NCBI GenBank assembly: GCA_018829465.1
Contig: JAHJTN010000018.1
Span: forward strand, 39,011 to 103,010
Reading direction: 5' to 3'
Source: Bacteroidota bacterium
GTDB taxonomy: Bacteria > Bacteroidota > Bacteroidia > Flavobacteriales > Flavobacteriaceae
Length of the DNA: 64,000 nt
Under the pieces are notes generated by a model. The model worked only from the letters and a program-made list of their open reading frames with translations, was not told where the DNA came from and ran no database searches. The position numbers were made by a program, and so were the translations under genes. Below are positions 45,146 to 54,402 of this stretch, piece by piece. How positions within the stretch are numbered: the first letter of the stretch is position 1; every line of letters starts with the position of its first letter.

Positions 45146-45709
45146 ATGAACGAAGAAATCACTTTTATACTCGAATCAACCGAGGAATCCATGCAGCAAG
45201 CCATTTTGCATTTGGAAAAACAATTTGTAAACATCCGCGCGGGTAAGGCCTCGCCTTCCATGCTGGGCAGTGTGTTTGTAGATTACTACGGTGCGCAAAC
45301 ACCCTTGGCACAAGTATCCAACATCAATACGCCGGATGGGCGCACCATTACCGTGCAGCCGTGGGAAAAAGCCATGTTGCAACCCATCGAAAAAGCAATC
45401 ATAGTGGCCAACCTGGGTTTTAATCCGATGAATAACGGAGAGAGCATTATCATAAATGTGCCGCCTCTTACCGAAGAAAGACGCCGTGATCTGGTTAAAC
45501 AAGCAAAATCAGAAGCAGAGGAGGCCAAAATCAGCGTGCGTGCTGCAAGGAAAGATGCAAACTCAGATGTCAAAAAATTGGAAAAAGAAGGATTGTCCGA
45601 AGATATGGGTAAAAATGCCGAAGGAGACATACAAAGCTTGACGGATACGTACATCAAAAAAGTGGACGAAGCACTGATGATCAAAGAGAAAGAAATTATG
45701 ACCGTTTAA
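45146..45709 (+). CDS. frr: ribosome recycling factor
   Basis: A 187-residue protein that, with EF-G, splits the post-termination ribosome. Signature FVNIRAGKASPSMLGSVFVDYYG lies near residues 28-50, and the coiled-coil arms are visible (RRDLVKQAKSEAEEAKISVRAARKD broken by a turn). It follows pyrH by 22 bp, and its TAA is immediately followed by the GTG of the next gene. Confidence 0.97.
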   Translation: MNEEITFILESTEESMQQAILHLEKQFVNIRAGKASPSMLGSVFVDYYGAQTPLAQVSNINTPDGRTITVQPWEKAMLQPIEKAIIVANLGFNPMNNGESIIINVPPLTEERRRDLVKQAKSEAEEAKISVRAARKDANSDVKKLEKEGLSEDMGKNAEGDIQSLTDTYIKKVDEALMIKEKEIMTV

Positions 45710-48259
45710 GTGCGCCTACCTTCAAATACTTTGTGTATAATACCGTTTTTATTTCAAAAAAAAGCACTGGCGTTTCTCCTGTTTTTTGGAATGTCGCTCA
45801 GTGTTTTTTCACAAAATAAAATCATCGGATTTGTAAAGGATGCCGTTACAAATAAACCACTTCCGTTTGCTACGATCCTCGTAAACAACAGCATCAGCGT
45901 CATCACAGATGCGGAAGGCAAATTTGAAATTACACTGACCAACGAAACCAAGGAAGTAAAGGTCTCTTATGTTGGTTTTGAGTCTCAAAATATTTCGCTA
46001 ACCCCACAAACCGGTTTCTACAGCATCGACTTGCGACCCGATGTGCAAAAACTAAACGAGGTAACCGTTGTTGGCAATGCCAATTCGGCGAGGTCGCTTA
46101 TAGAAAAAGCATTGGCCAAAAAGGAAGCCAATAATCCCAAAAAAGTGTTGTTTTCATACAGTTATAAAAACTACGAAAAGATCCTTATCACGGCTGATTT
46201 GGACACGGTAAACAAGTGGGTACGCCACATAGACAGCATTCATAACCAAGAGCGTCTGAGCCAGACAGATTCTACAGATGCCATGCTCGTCAAAAATTTA
46301 CAGAAAAATCACCTCTATCTGAGTGAGAAACTATCAACCATTTATTTTAATCAAAACAAGGGAGCGAAACAGCAAATCAGTGCCTACAGAATGGCCGGTT
46401 TTAAAGAGCCGATTTACGAAGTGTTGGCTGTTGATTTGCAGAGCAACTCATGGTTTAACGACCGTCTGAGCCTGTTGGGAAACCAATACAGCAATCCGTA
46501 TGCCTCGCCCGGTTTGGGAAGGTATAATTACAGAACTGTGGATACGGTTTTGGTAAATGGCAGACCCGGATATGTGGTTTCCTTCATGCCAAAAGATTAT
46601 AAAAGACCCGGAAATCTTCAAGGTCTTCTATATATTGATACGCTTACTTTAGGCTTACAAAACACGCTGATAGAAACGGCGACCACAAGTGGTATAGACA
46701 TCAAAGCCACGCAAAAATTTACGTTTATAGACAGCTTAAATTTGTGGTTCCCTTCAGACAGAGAGTTGGTCATTAGACAAGACAAACCCGAAGAACGGAT
46801 TGAAATACTCAGTGGTGATGTCTCTGTAAAAGCACCCGACGACGAAGGCAAGCTGGAAGGTGTCTCTAAAATTGTGTATTTTCAGGCCTTATCTCAAGTT
46901 TCAGAGCTCAAAGTAAACTTGCCTTTGGAGATGAAAGGGCTTCACGCCGACATTACCTTTACCGAAGATGCACACCGTCTGTCATCGGAAAAATGGAAAG
47001 AAATCAGACCAAAACAGGCTACTGAAAGGGATTTAAAAACCTATATTTTTTTAGACAGTTTGGTCTTAGATCAGAAAATTGAAAGTAAAATTAACCTGGG
47101 GCGAAAACTTTTAGCAGGCTGGTATCCAACCAAATACATAGATTGGGATTTGCGTACACTCATCAAATACAACAACTTTGAAGGATTTAGAAGCGGTTTG
47201 GGATTTATCACCAATGAAAAATTTTCAGAGCGTTTTCGTTTGGATGGTTACGGCGTGTATGGCTTTAAAGACGAGGCACTCAAATACAGTTTTGGTGCCG
47301 CATACAAGGTGCAACCCAAATCAAATACTTGGGTTGGGTTGAGTTGGGTGGACGACTTGCAAGAAGTTGGTAACACCGTTTTCCTGACAGACCAACGTAT
47401 TTTTTCCCTATTCGAGCCGCGCTTGTTCAATATTGAACTGTTTTACGATACGCAAATCTTGAGCGCGTATGTGGAACATGACATTACACCCCATTTGTTC
47501 ACCAAGTTTCAAATCTCCAAAGGCGACTTCTTCACCAAGTTCGACTACAACTTCATCAACGACGGAACGGCTTTTAATTTTTTCAAATTGGGCACGGCTA
47601 CCTGGTCATTTCAGTACAATCCGTTTAGTCGGTTTGTCAAAACACATAAAGGCAAATTGGAGGTAAAACAAGGTTTTCCAAAATTCTCTTTACAACTCAC
47701 CAAAAGTGTGGATGGTTTTATTTCCGGCGATTTTAATTTTTTTAAGGCGGAAGGCAGGATTCTTCACGAGTGGAAGCATTTAAACAATACCAAAACGACT
47801 TTTTTGTTTGAAGGCGGTTGGGGCTCCGGCGATTTACCGGTGACGCATCTCTATCATATGTCGCCCAACAACCCCAATGACGACCGACTCATGGGACGCT
47901 TTTCAGTCACCGGACGAAACAGTTTTGAAACCATGTTCTTTGGAGAGTTTTTTTCAGATAAATTTGGTGCCCTACACCTCAGGCATGCGCTCAATCCGTT
48001 TGGAATTACCGACAAATTCAGACCCGAGCTTATACTGATTTCTCGTGCAGCCATCGGAGATGTTTCTGACCAAGACAAACACCTGGGCATCAATTTTAAA
48101 TCGCTTGAAGACGGTTTTATGGAGTCGGGCTTTGAGCTCAATAAAATCTTTAAAGGATTTGGGCTGAGCTTGTTTTACAGATACGGGCCCAACAGTTTGC
48201 CTACTTTTGAAGACAATCTATCCTTTAAATTTACCTATTATTTTTCATTTGGATTCTAA
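45710..48259 (+). CDS. DUF5686 outer-membrane protein with carboxypeptidase-like regulatory domain
   Basis: An 849-residue protein. The only sensible start is GTG 45710, directly after the frr stop; it gives the signal peptide KKALAFLLFFGMSLSVFSQ. Residues about 38-110 form a carboxypeptidase-regulatory-like Ig domain (GFVKDAVTNKPLPFATILV) as seen at the N-terminus of SusC/TonB-type proteins. DUF5686 fills the rest and ends in a beta-barrel-like strand (FKFTYYFSFGF). It is probably an outer-membrane protein; the family function is unknown. The abutting start suggests translational coupling to frr. Confidence 0.85.
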   Translation: MRLPSNTLCIIPFLFQKKALAFLLFFGMSLSVFSQNKIIGFVKDAVTNKPLPFATILVNNSISVITDAEGKFEITLTNETKEVKVSYVGFESQNISLTPQTGFYSIDLRPDVQKLNEVTVVGNANSARSLIEKALAKKEANNPKKVLFSYSYKNYEKILITADLDTVNKWVRHIDSIHNQERLSQTDSTDAMLVKNLQKNHLYLSEKLSTIYFNQNKGAKQQISAYRMAGFKEPIYEVLAVDLQSNSWFNDRLSLLGNQYSNPYASPGLGRYNYRTVDTVLVNGRPGYVVSFMPKDYKRPGNLQGLLYIDTLTLGLQNTLIETATTSGIDIKATQKFTFIDSLNLWFPSDRELVIRQDKPEERIEILSGDVSVKAPDDEGKLEGVSKIVYFQALSQVSELKVNLPLEMKGLHADITFTEDAHRLSSEKWKEIRPKQATERDLKTYIFLDSLVLDQKIESKINLGRKLLAGWYPTKYIDWDLRTLIKYNNFEGFRSGLGFITNEKFSERFRLDGYGVYGFKDEALKYSFGAAYKVQPKSNTWVGLSWVDDLQEVGNTVFLTDQRIFSLFEPRLFNIELFYDTQILSAYVEHDITPHLFTKFQISKGDFFTKFDYNFINDGTAFNFFKLGTATWSFQYNPFSRFVKTHKGKLEVKQGFPKFSLQLTKSVDGFISGDFNFFKAEGRILHEWKHLNNTKTTFLFEGGWGSGDLPVTHLYHMSPNNPNDDRLMGRFSVTGRNSFETMFFGEFFSDKFGALHLRHALNPFGITDKFRPELILISRAAIGDVSDQDKHLGINFKSLEDGFMESGFELNKIFKGFGLSLFYRYGPNSLPTFEDNLSFKFTYYFSFGF

Positions 48260-48324
48260 AAAACATAGCGTTGCTTGCTTTTTTGAAATAGCATCCGCCA
48301 AACGGCATTCCTAAAATGAATTCA

Positions 48325-48354
48325 TAAAAAAACCGCCTCAACTTGTGAGACGGC
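48325..48354 (-). terminator. terminator of rplY
   Basis: On the minus strand CCGTCTCA and TGAGGCGG form an 8-bp stem (one G-U) with a short loop, followed by seven T. It lies 30 bp after the rplY stop. The converging DUF5686 gene ends 65 bp away. Confidence 0.85.
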
Positions 48355-48383
48355 TTCATTAAAAATTACAATCGGCAAGAAAA

Positions 48384-48983
48384 TTATTTCTTGGTTGTTT
48401 TGGCTTCTTTGGCCGCGTCTTGTGCCGCTTTCAAAGCTGCACGTGAAATTCTCACTTGGCAAACGACCAAGTTATCCGGATGCATGATTTTGTATGTATC
48501 GGATGCCAAAGAGGTTACGTATAATTTCTGACCCATCTCTAACGGGGTGATGTCTGCTTCGAGAAAATCAGGTAAATTTTTGGGCAATGCCTTTATTTTT
48601 ATCTTTCGAGTAATAAGTACCAGCGTACCACCAGACAAAACGCCGGGTGATTTCCCAACGATTTTTACAGGTACTTCAATAGTAACTTCTTTGTCTTCGT
48701 AAAGTCTGAAGAAATCTACGTGAAGGATTTTGTCGTTTACCGGGTCGAATTGTATATCTTGTAGGATAGCCGGATGTTTTTTTCCGTCTGCCAGCACGAT
48801 ATCAACCGTGTGTACATCAGGGGTGTAAATCAGGTTTTTGAAAGAAGCTTCTTCCGTAGCGAAATGCAATGCCTGGTCTCCTCCGTACAACACGCAAGGA
48901 ACCTGTCCAGCATTACGTAGGGCTCGGGTTGCAGCCTTGCCCACGCTTTCTCTTTGAGATCCGTTGATAATGATTGATTTCAT
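48384..48983 (-). CDS. rplY: 50S ribosomal protein L25/general stress protein Ctc
   Basis: A 199-residue two-domain L25: an N-terminal 5S rRNA-binding part ([21 protein letters not shown]) and the C-terminal TL5/Ctc beta domain ([20 protein letters not shown]). It ends in a lysine-rich tail. It follows prs after 34 bp and has its own terminator, so prs-rplY is an operon, as is common in this phylum. Confidence 0.95.
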   Translation of the reverse strand: MKSIIINGSQRESVGKAATRALRNAGQVPCVLYGGDQALHFATEEASFKNLIYTPDVHTVDIVLADGKKHPAILQDIQFDPVNDKILHVDFFRLYEDKEVTIEVPVKIVGKSPGVLSGGTLVLITRKIKIKALPKNLPDFLEADITPLEMGQKLYVTSLASDTYKIMHPDNLVVCQVRISRAALKAAQDAAKEAKTTKK

Positions 48984-49017
48984 TTAAATTGAATTAAGTA
49001 TTAAAAAATTAGTGAAT

Positions 49018-49959
49018 TTACATAAGAAATTTAGAACTGATAGACGTATTGGAATGCACGCGCTTCATCACATCTGCAAAGAGGTGCGCCGTGGACAATA
49101 CTTTTATTTTCGGACTTTCTTTTCGCAACGGTATGGAATCCGAAACGATAAGTTCGGTCAATTTAGAACTTTCAATTTTTTCGTAGGCACTACCGGACAA
49201 AAGTGCGTGTGTGCAAACGGCCCTAACGCTGAGCGCGCCTTTCTCCATCATCACCTCTGCCGCTTTGACTAAAGTGCCGGCAGTGTCCACCATATCGTCC
49301 ACCAACACCACATTCCGACCGTTTACGTCGCCGATCAGTTCCATGAGCGAAATCACATTCGCTTTTTTGCGCTGTTTGTAACAAATGACCACTTCGCTTT
49401 CTAAAAATTTGGAATAGGCATAAGCTCTTTTAGAACCGCCCATGTCGGGCGAAGCAATTGTGAGGTTTTCCAATTCTAAATTTTTGAGATAAGGCAGAAA
49501 AAGTGTTGATGCAAACAGATGATCTACAGGTTTTTCAAAAAAGCCTTGAATTTGGTCTGCGTGCAAATCCATGGTGATGATACGTGTAGCACCAGCGGCT
49601 TGTAACAAATTGGCTACCAATTTGGCGGCAATCGGTACGCGGGGTTTGTCTTTTCGGTCTTGTCGTGCCCATCCAAAATAAGGAATGACAGCGGTAATGT
49701 GACGTGCAGAAGCGCGCTTGGCCGCGTCAATAAAAAGTAGCAACTCCATCAAATTGTCAGAATCCGGAAAAGTAGAACCTATCAAAAACACACGGCTGCC
49801 GCGAATAGATTCTTCAAAAGAAGGCTGAAATTCACCATCGCTAAAGGTGGAAATAGACACTTTCCCAAGTGGTTGCCCATAGGCTTCCGCAATTTTTTCG
49901 GCCAGGTAAAGGCTTTGTCGGCAAGAAAAGATCTTAGGTTCCGGTTCTACAAAAGGCAT
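49018..49959 (-). CDS. prs: ribose-phosphate pyrophosphokinase
   Basis: A 313-residue enzyme making PRPP from ribose 5-phosphate and ATP. Visible are RQDRKDKPR (ATP site), DLHADQIQGFF (metal/catalytic) and VLVDDMVDTAGT (the PRPP-binding loop). It supplies PRPP for PyrE and for purine, histidine and NAD synthesis. A TAAATTTG box lies 46 bp upstream on this strand, back-to-back with the tRNA-Leu promoter. Confidence 0.96.
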   Translation of the reverse strand: MPFVEPEPKIFSCRQSLYLAEKIAEAYGQPLGKVSISTFSDGEFQPSFEESIRGSRVFLIGSTFPDSDNLMELLLFIDAAKRASARHITAVIPYFGWARQDRKDKPRVPIAAKLVANLLQAAGATRIITMDLHADQIQGFFEKPVDHLFASTLFLPYLKNLELENLTIASPDMGGSKRAYAYSKFLESEVVICYKQRKKANVISLMELIGDVNGRNVVLVDDMVDTAGTLVKAAEVMMEKGALSVRAVCTHALLSGSAYEKIESSKLTELIVSDSIPLRKESPKIKVLSTAHLFADVMKRVHSNTSISSKFLM

Positions 49960-50004
49960 GAGATATAAGGAATTGGACTTGTTATGGGTTACTCCGAATC
50001 GAGT

Positions 50005-50012
50005 GCAAATTT
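50005..50012 (-). promoter_or_regulatory. promoter -7 element for prs
   Basis: Minus-strand TAAATTTG fits TAnnTTTG, giving a leader of about 42 nt. It is back-to-back with the tRNA-Leu promoter. Confidence 0.5.
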
Positions 50013-50037
50013 AAAAATTTATTTTTCATTTAAAACT

Positions 50038-50070
50038 ATTGATGCAATCAAAAAAAAAATTCTATTTTTG
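50038..50070 (+). promoter_or_regulatory. tRNA-Leu promoter
   Basis: TTG (50038-50040), 22 bp, then TATTTTTG (50063-50070), ending 15 bp before the mature tRNA. It agrees with the Bacteroidota consensus, at slightly long spacing. Confidence 0.7.
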
Positions 50071-50085
50071 CAGCCTATTTAAAAC

Positions 50086-50169
50086 GCTTCGGTGGCGGAA
50101 TTGGTAGACGCGCTGGACTCAAAATCCAGTGATAGCAATATCGTGTGGGTTCGATTCCCACCCGGAGTA
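50086..50169 (+). tRNA. tRNA-Leu (anticodon CAA)
   Basis: An 84-nt class II tRNA. The acceptor GCTTCGG pairs with CCGGAGT (two G-U), the D-arm is TGGCGGAATTGGTAGACGCG, the anticodon stem CTGGA/TCCAG encloses CTCAAAA with anticodon CAA, a long variable arm has a GATA/TATC stem, and the T-arm is GTGGGTTCGATTCCCAC. The CCA end is not encoded. It reads UUG codons. Confidence 0.95.
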
Positions 50170-50176
50170 CAGATAC

Positions 50177-50218
50177 AAACCCTTAAAACTTTGATAAACA
50201 AAGATTTAGGGGTTTTTT
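50177..50218 (+). terminator. terminator after tRNA-Leu
   Basis: AAACCC and GGGTTT enclose an inner hairpin (CTTTG/CAAAG), and six T follow. It begins 8 bp after the tRNA. Confidence 0.75.
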
Positions 50219-50319
50219 GTTTTAATATTTGTACTACTTTTTGTATGGTATTCAATGAAAAGGCACACTTATCATCTATTTTTAACAAACAACTGTCCAA
50301 ATAACTTGGTCGCCCTACA

Positions 50320-50432
50320 ACACCCTGCTCTGACACTCCTGAACTTGTTTACGATTAGCCCCCCCCTCGACTGCGCTCGGGGTGACATTCTATGGAGTGA
50401 GATACTGAAACGTGTTCAGCACGACAGTTTGT
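50320..50432. repeat. decayed dispersed repeats (GCTGAAC/TCGACTGCGCTC families)
   Basis: Fragments of two repeat families are visible: TGACACTCCTGAACTTGTTT and ATACTGAAACGTGTTCAGCA, which resemble the repeat at 44225, and a CCCCTCGACTGCGCTCGGGG palindrome. They fill most of the 296-bp gap between tRNA-Leu and the methyltransferase gene. No gene is seen in this gap. Confidence 0.55.
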
Positions 50433-50465
50433 ATTGATAAAGAACGAACAACCAATTATCCGCAT

Positions 50466-51245
50466 TTAGAATCGCAACACAAAGCGTTGTTTGCTCAATT
50501 CTTCGTTTAAAAATACGATTCCTATATAAAATAAATCTATAGAAACCGTCACCTTGGGGTGTTTTTGAATCTCTTTCCAGGCGGCTTTCATGCCGGCAGA
50601 CCAATTGATGTCGTCAAAAATAATGACGGTTTTGGAAGAAACCTTTGCCAGGCACATGTCAAAATAATGCAGCGTAGCTTCTTTTCGGTGGTCGCCGTCT
50701 ATAAAGATCAGATCCGCCCTTGTTTCTGATAAAATTTCAGGTAAAACCTGATCAAAAAGCCCAGTGTACCCACGAATATTTTTATAACCCAACTTCAAAA
50801 AATGTGCCTGTGACAATGCAGCAATGTTTGGGCAACCTTCCACCGTATAAACCAAACGGTTTTTGTCTGAAGCCAAATACATACTACTGATTCCGAGCGA
50901 TGTACCCAATTCTAAAACCACTTTAGCCTCACAAAAATCGGCTATACGACTGAGCAAACGTGCGTATTTCTCGGGTTTGGCTGCAAATTTGGCCAGCGTG
51001 GAAATACGCTTGTCGGAAGTTTTTGTTTCTTTTGAAGAGGCGCCCCAATCGGTAACTTGAACTATTTGGTGGTTTTGAAGCAGCGATTTTCGCAAGTTTT
51101 CAATTGGATAACAGGCATCCTTTTTGTTTTTTGGATGAAGCACCCGGTTGTAAAAATCAAAAACATAGGGAGAATGCAAACCATGCGCATTGGAAGCTTT
51201 TATCCAATACCACAGATATTGCAGTCGAACCAAAATCCGCTTCAT
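50466..51245 (-). CDS. class I SAM-dependent methyltransferase
   Basis: A 259-residue protein with an N-terminal helical extension (MKRILVRLQYLWYWIKASNAHGLHSPYVF). A Rossmann methyltransferase core follows: motif I VVLELGTSLGISSMYLA (about residue 110) and the acidic LIFIDGDHRKEATLHYF, resembling O-methyltransferase family 3. HGLHSPYVF near the start is typical of the Bacteroidota group. The substrate is unknown. It is 50 bp downstream of the class IV aminotransferase-like gene and on the same strand. Confidence 0.85.
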   Translation of the reverse strand: MKRILVRLQYLWYWIKASNAHGLHSPYVFDFYNRVLHPKNKKDACYPIENLRKSLLQNHQIVQVTDWGASSKETKTSDKRISTLAKFAAKPEKYARLLSRIADFCEAKVVLELGTSLGISSMYLASDKNRLVYTVEGCPNIAALSQAHFLKLGYKNIRGYTGLFDQVLPEILSETRADLIFIDGDHRKEATLHYFDMCLAKVSSKTVIIFDDINWSAGMKAAWKEIQKHPKVTVSIDLFYIGIVFLNEELSKQRFVLRF

Positions 51246-51295
51246 CTATATTTTTTTAAATTTGAATCTGCCGCGCAACCAAAAAGTTTTTTTTT

Positions 51296-52129
51296 TTACA
51301 AAATCTCTGATAAAATGTCATCTCGTAAGAAACCTGCTACTTCTCTGTTATAATTTTTTTTGCGATACCGACTGACAGGCTGAATACCGGTTTCAAGGTT
51401 TAGCTTGAAAAGTTCGTCTGCGTGTTGCAATGCAAAAGGCGAAATAGACGATTCTTCTATCTCATACAAAGCCGATTTTTTGATACGTGTGATAAGTTCG
51501 TTGCGCAACACATCATTTTTGCAGCCGTCTGACAAGGGCGGTGTTTTAATTTGGGTGCCTTTCACCCAAAACAGACTGCCTGTAGTCGTGCCTATTACGT
51601 TTTTGTGTTCGTTGACCAACAAACAATCTTGATAACCGTTTTCATCCACAAAAATTTGTGCCAAGAGTGCGATGTGCCGATCCGGTGTGTGCAAGGTAGA
51701 AAGCATAGAGGCCGACACATAAAAATCTTTGTAAATTTCTACTTCGAAATTATCTATTGGGTTTTCAAAGACCTGATCGTTACCAAGTTTGACATCTAAA
51801 AGATAGGATACGGCCGATTGTTGGTTCTGAGTATCGGGTGAAGCTTCTCTGAAAACCGTAAGTGTAACATGTTGTACTTTCTGAATCGGGAGAATAACTT
51901 TGTGAATTTCACTTTCAAGAAATTCCAAATCGAAATGCATGGGAATACGCATCCGAAAAATACGCATAGCGGCCATCAATTGAAAGTAATGTGCTTCCCA
52001 AAACAAAATACGACCTTCAACAATTTTGACCGTTTCACAAACTGCATCGGCATATTTAAATGCACGGTTATCGAGCGTAAGACAAAAAGAATCGCGAGGA
52101 ATCAGTTTGCCATTAAAATTTATATTCAT
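51296..52129 (-). CDS. class IV aminotransferase homologue lacking the PLP lysine
   Basis: A 277-residue protein with the fold-type IV (branched-chain aminotransferase/aminodeoxychorismate lyase) pattern. DNRAFKYADAVCETVKI lies near residues 20-36, GYQDCLLVNEHKNVI near 165-179 and KTPPLSDGCKNDVLRNELI later. The start MNINFNGKLIPRD at 52129 fits the family. At the place where the Schiff-base lysine should be, the sequence reads STLHTPDRH (His147 or its neighbour), and the glutamate that should contact the pyridine nitrogen is Gly180 (NVIGTTTGSLF). Transaminase activity is therefore doubtful. It is 17 bp downstream of the START-like gene and in a row with the methyltransferase. Confidence 0.82.
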   Translation of the reverse strand: MNINFNGKLIPRDSFCLTLDNRAFKYADAVCETVKIVEGRILFWEAHYFQLMAAMRIFRMRIPMHFDLEFLESEIHKVILPIQKVQHVTLTVFREASPDTQNQQSAVSYLLDVKLGNDQVFENPIDNFEVEIYKDFYVSASMLSTLHTPDRHIALLAQIFVDENGYQDCLLVNEHKNVIGTTTGSLFWVKGTQIKTPPLSDGCKNDVLRNELITRIKKSALYEIEESSISPFALQHADELFKLNLETGIQPVSRYRKKNYNREVAGFLRDDILSEIL

Positions 52130-52146
52130 GTTGAAGTGGAAACTTT

Positions 52147-52533
52147 TTAGGTGGCGCCGATGAGGTGTTTCAATTCCTGAATCATATTCTCCCAAAGCAT
52201 TTTGTTTTCTTCTACCTCATCTTCTTCGGCAAAATCGGTAACAACTATGGAAACGTCCTTGGTAATCTCGTCTTCCACGATTTTCATTTCAAAAAAATAA
52301 GCGGTGTTTTCGTCGGCCAACCAGCGAAATTTGACGCGTTCGCCGGTTTTTTTAGAAAGCAGCTTTGCTTTTTCTTCATTGTCATCCCAGATAAAAGTAA
52401 AGATTTCACCTCTCGAATTCACATTGTCGGCAAACCACTCTGCCAAGCCCGAAGCAGTGGAAATATACTGATAGAGCAGCGCTGTAGAAGCGTGTATGCT
52501 AAATTCTATTTCAAATTTGATTTTGGAAGTCAT
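52147..52533 (-). CDS. START-like (SRPBCC/AHSA1) domain protein
   Basis: A 128-residue protein starting MTSKIKFEIEFSIHAS, with the helix-grip pattern: LLYQYISTASGLAEWFADNVNSRGEIFTFIWDDNE, then strands, an acidic loop (DFAEEDEVEENK) and a C-terminal helix WENMIQELKHLIGA. It is a Bacteroidota form of the AHSA1/START-like group. No function is known. It is the first gene of a three-gene row with the class IV homologue and a methyltransferase, diverging from tRNA-Met. Confidence 0.85.
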   Translation of the reverse strand: MTSKIKFEIEFSIHASTALLYQYISTASGLAEWFADNVNSRGEIFTFIWDDNEEKAKLLSKKTGERVKFRWLADENTAYFFEMKIVEDEITKDVSIVVTDFAEEDEVEENKMLWENMIQELKHLIGAT

Positions 52534-52604
52534 TTAGTTTAATTTTTCGCCAATATATAGAATTATTAAGGAATAGAAAACAAAAATTATTTTTTTCAGT
52601 AAAC

Positions 52605-52635
52605 TTTGATGACTGCAAATTTACATTTATATTTG
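52605..52635 (+). promoter_or_regulatory. tRNA-Met promoter (consensus)
   Basis: TTTG (52605-52608), exactly 19 bp, then TATATTTG (52628-52635): a full match to the Bacteroidota promoter consensus, 13 bp upstream of the tRNA. Confidence 0.85.
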
Positions 52636-52648
52636 CGACCCGAAAAAT

Positions 52649-52722
52649 GGCGAGGTAGCTCAGTCGGTTAGAGCGTCGGATTCATAACCCGGAGGTCACG
52701 AGTTCAACTCTCGTCCTCGCTA
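52649..52722 (+). tRNA. tRNA-Met (anticodon CAT)
   Basis: A 74-nt tRNA. Acceptor GGCGAGG/CCTCGCT (one G-U), D-arm GCTCAGTCGGTTAGAGC, anticodon loop TTCATAA with CAT, and T-arm ACGAGTTCAACTCTCGT. The anticodon stem has an A-C mismatch next to the loop. CCA is not encoded. A CAT anticodon can also belong to tRNA-Ile2 (lysidine-modified); elongator Met is favoured from the body sequence. Confidence 0.9.
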
Positions 52723-52730
52723 CAAAACAA

Positions 52731-52757
52731 AAGGCGTCCGAACAAGACGTCTTTTTT
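52731..52757 (+). terminator. terminator after tRNA-Met
   Basis: AAGGCGTC and GACGTCTT form an 8-bp stem (one G-U) with a 7-nt loop, followed by a T run. Confidence 0.8.
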
Positions 52758-52796
52758 TATGATTAAAAAGTTTCAACTGCCAAAACCGTTTTACAC

Positions 52797-54167
52797 TTGT
52801 TTACTTCTTACACCAAAGAATTCCGGTACAACCTCAGGCTTGCCTTTCCTGTGATGATTGGGCAGCTCGGGCATGTTTTGGTGGGTTTTGTAGACAATGT
52901 GATGGTAGGACAGTTGGGTGCTACACCGCTTGCAGCCGTGTCATTGGGCAACAGTCTTATTTTTATAGCACTGTCGCTAGGCATTGGTTTTTCCTACGCC
53001 ATCACGCCACTGATGGCACAAAGTGACGGTAGTGGCAATGTTGTAGAAGGCCAACGCTATTTCAGGCATGGCGTTATGCTTTGCCTTCTCAATGGGCTTA
53101 TTTTATGGGGGATTTTGTATGCTTCATATCCGCTTTTGAGTCGGCTTAGTCAGCCGGAAGAGGTGGTCGTTTTGGCCATTCCGTATTTGAAAATTGTGGC
53201 CTTTTCCATGTTGCCCTTGATGCTTTTTCAAGGATTTAAACAAGCCGCAGACGGGTTATCTGTAACAAAGGTGGCCATGGCTGCCACTTTATTGGCCAAT
53301 TTGCTCAATGTGTTGTTTAATTATACACTGATATACGGAAAATTTGGTTTTCCGCGCATGGAAATTGAGGGTGCAGCTTGGGGCACGGCCTTATCACGCA
53401 TCTTTATGGTAATTTTTATGATTTATTTTCTCAAAAATCATAAAAAATGTAAAATTTATATGCAACATTTTACATCCATACAAGTAAACAAAGCCTATTT
53501 TACGAAAATCATCAAAATAGGCTTGCCCAGTGCGATGCAAATGTTTTTTGAAGTCGGTATTTTTTCGGCCACCATCCTACTTGCCGGCACCCTGGGCACT
53601 TTGTCGCAAGCAGCCAACCAAATCGCATTAAACCTGGCTTCCATGACCTTTATGATTGCTGTGGGCTTGGGCGTTACTGCCACCATCAGGGTTGGCAATC
53701 AGAAAGGCAAACAAGATTTTGAGGCTTTGCGGCGTATCGGCCATTCCGTTTTTCTATTGGTCATTTTGATAGAAGCGGTTTTTGCGGTGCTTTTTCTCAT
53801 ACTTCGCAATTATTTACCACTCTTATATCTGGATTTGGACAATTCTTTGCAGTTGGCAGACAATAGCCTAGTTATAGCCGAAGCCGCTATTTTACTTGTT
53901 ATAGCCGGATTTTTTCAACTATCCGATGGTATCCAGGTGGTAGTATTGGGTGCCTTGCGCGGCTTGCAAGACGTGCGTGTTCCCACCTATATCACTTTTG
54001 TTGCCTACTGGCTTATTGGCTTTCCTACCTCTTATTTTCTGGGCAAAGCCGATGTTTTGGGCAGTTTGGGTATTTGGCTGGGCTTACTTACCGGGCTTAG
54101 CGCAGCCGCAGCGATGCTCTATATCCGGTTTCATTTGATTACCAAAAAAATGATTGTTTCGGGATGA
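52797..54167 (+). CDS. MATE family efflux transporter
   Basis: A 456-residue membrane protein with about 12 hydrophobic segments. It shows the MATE pattern near the start (FPVMIGQLGHVLVGFVDNVMVG) and in the second half (IGLPSAMQMFFEVGIF). It would export drugs or metabolites by Na+ or H+ antiport. The family-typical N-terminus SYTKEFRYNLRLA is reached only from a TTG at 52797. The upstream ATG at 52759 is in another frame and the first in-frame ATG is inside TM1, so a TTG start is the best reading. Confidence 0.9.
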   Translation: MFTSYTKEFRYNLRLAFPVMIGQLGHVLVGFVDNVMVGQLGATPLAAVSLGNSLIFIALSLGIGFSYAITPLMAQSDGSGNVVEGQRYFRHGVMLCLLNGLILWGILYASYPLLSRLSQPEEVVVLAIPYLKIVAFSMLPLMLFQGFKQAADGLSVTKVAMAATLLANLLNVLFNYTLIYGKFGFPRMEIEGAAWGTALSRIFMVIFMIYFLKNHKKCKIYMQHFTSIQVNKAYFTKIIKIGLPSAMQMFFEVGIFSATILLAGTLGTLSQAANQIALNLASMTFMIAVGLGVTATIRVGNQKGKQDFEALRRIGHSVFLLVILIEAVFAVLFLILRNYLPLLYLDLDNSLQLADNSLVIAEAAILLVIAGFFQLSDGIQVVVLGALRGLQDVRVPTYITFVAYWLIGFPTSYFLGKADVLGSLGIWLGLLTGLSAAAAMLYIRFHLITKKMIVSG

Positions 54168-54402
54168 TTATGTTAAAGATTCTGAATACCGTCTGATTGC
54201 TTTGTCATTTTTATTAATAATGTTTGAAATTATGTAGTCTTTATTCAGGACGGGGCATTTTAACAATAAACAAATGGCACACCTCATACCACACATGAAA
54301 CAAACCCAAATATGTATATTTGCCTGATGGATCCGTTTTATGATGCTCTCAACAGCGTTGAGAAAGCAATTAGTTGCCCACAAACCCATTAAAACCAAAC
54401 CT

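Noticed and set aside
50079..50336. An 85-codon open frame on the minus strand
   Set aside because: It is antisense to the tRNA-Leu gene and its terminator.
52759..52800. ATG at 52759 as start of the MATE gene
   Set aside because: It is in a different reading frame from the transporter and sits at the end of the tRNA terminator.
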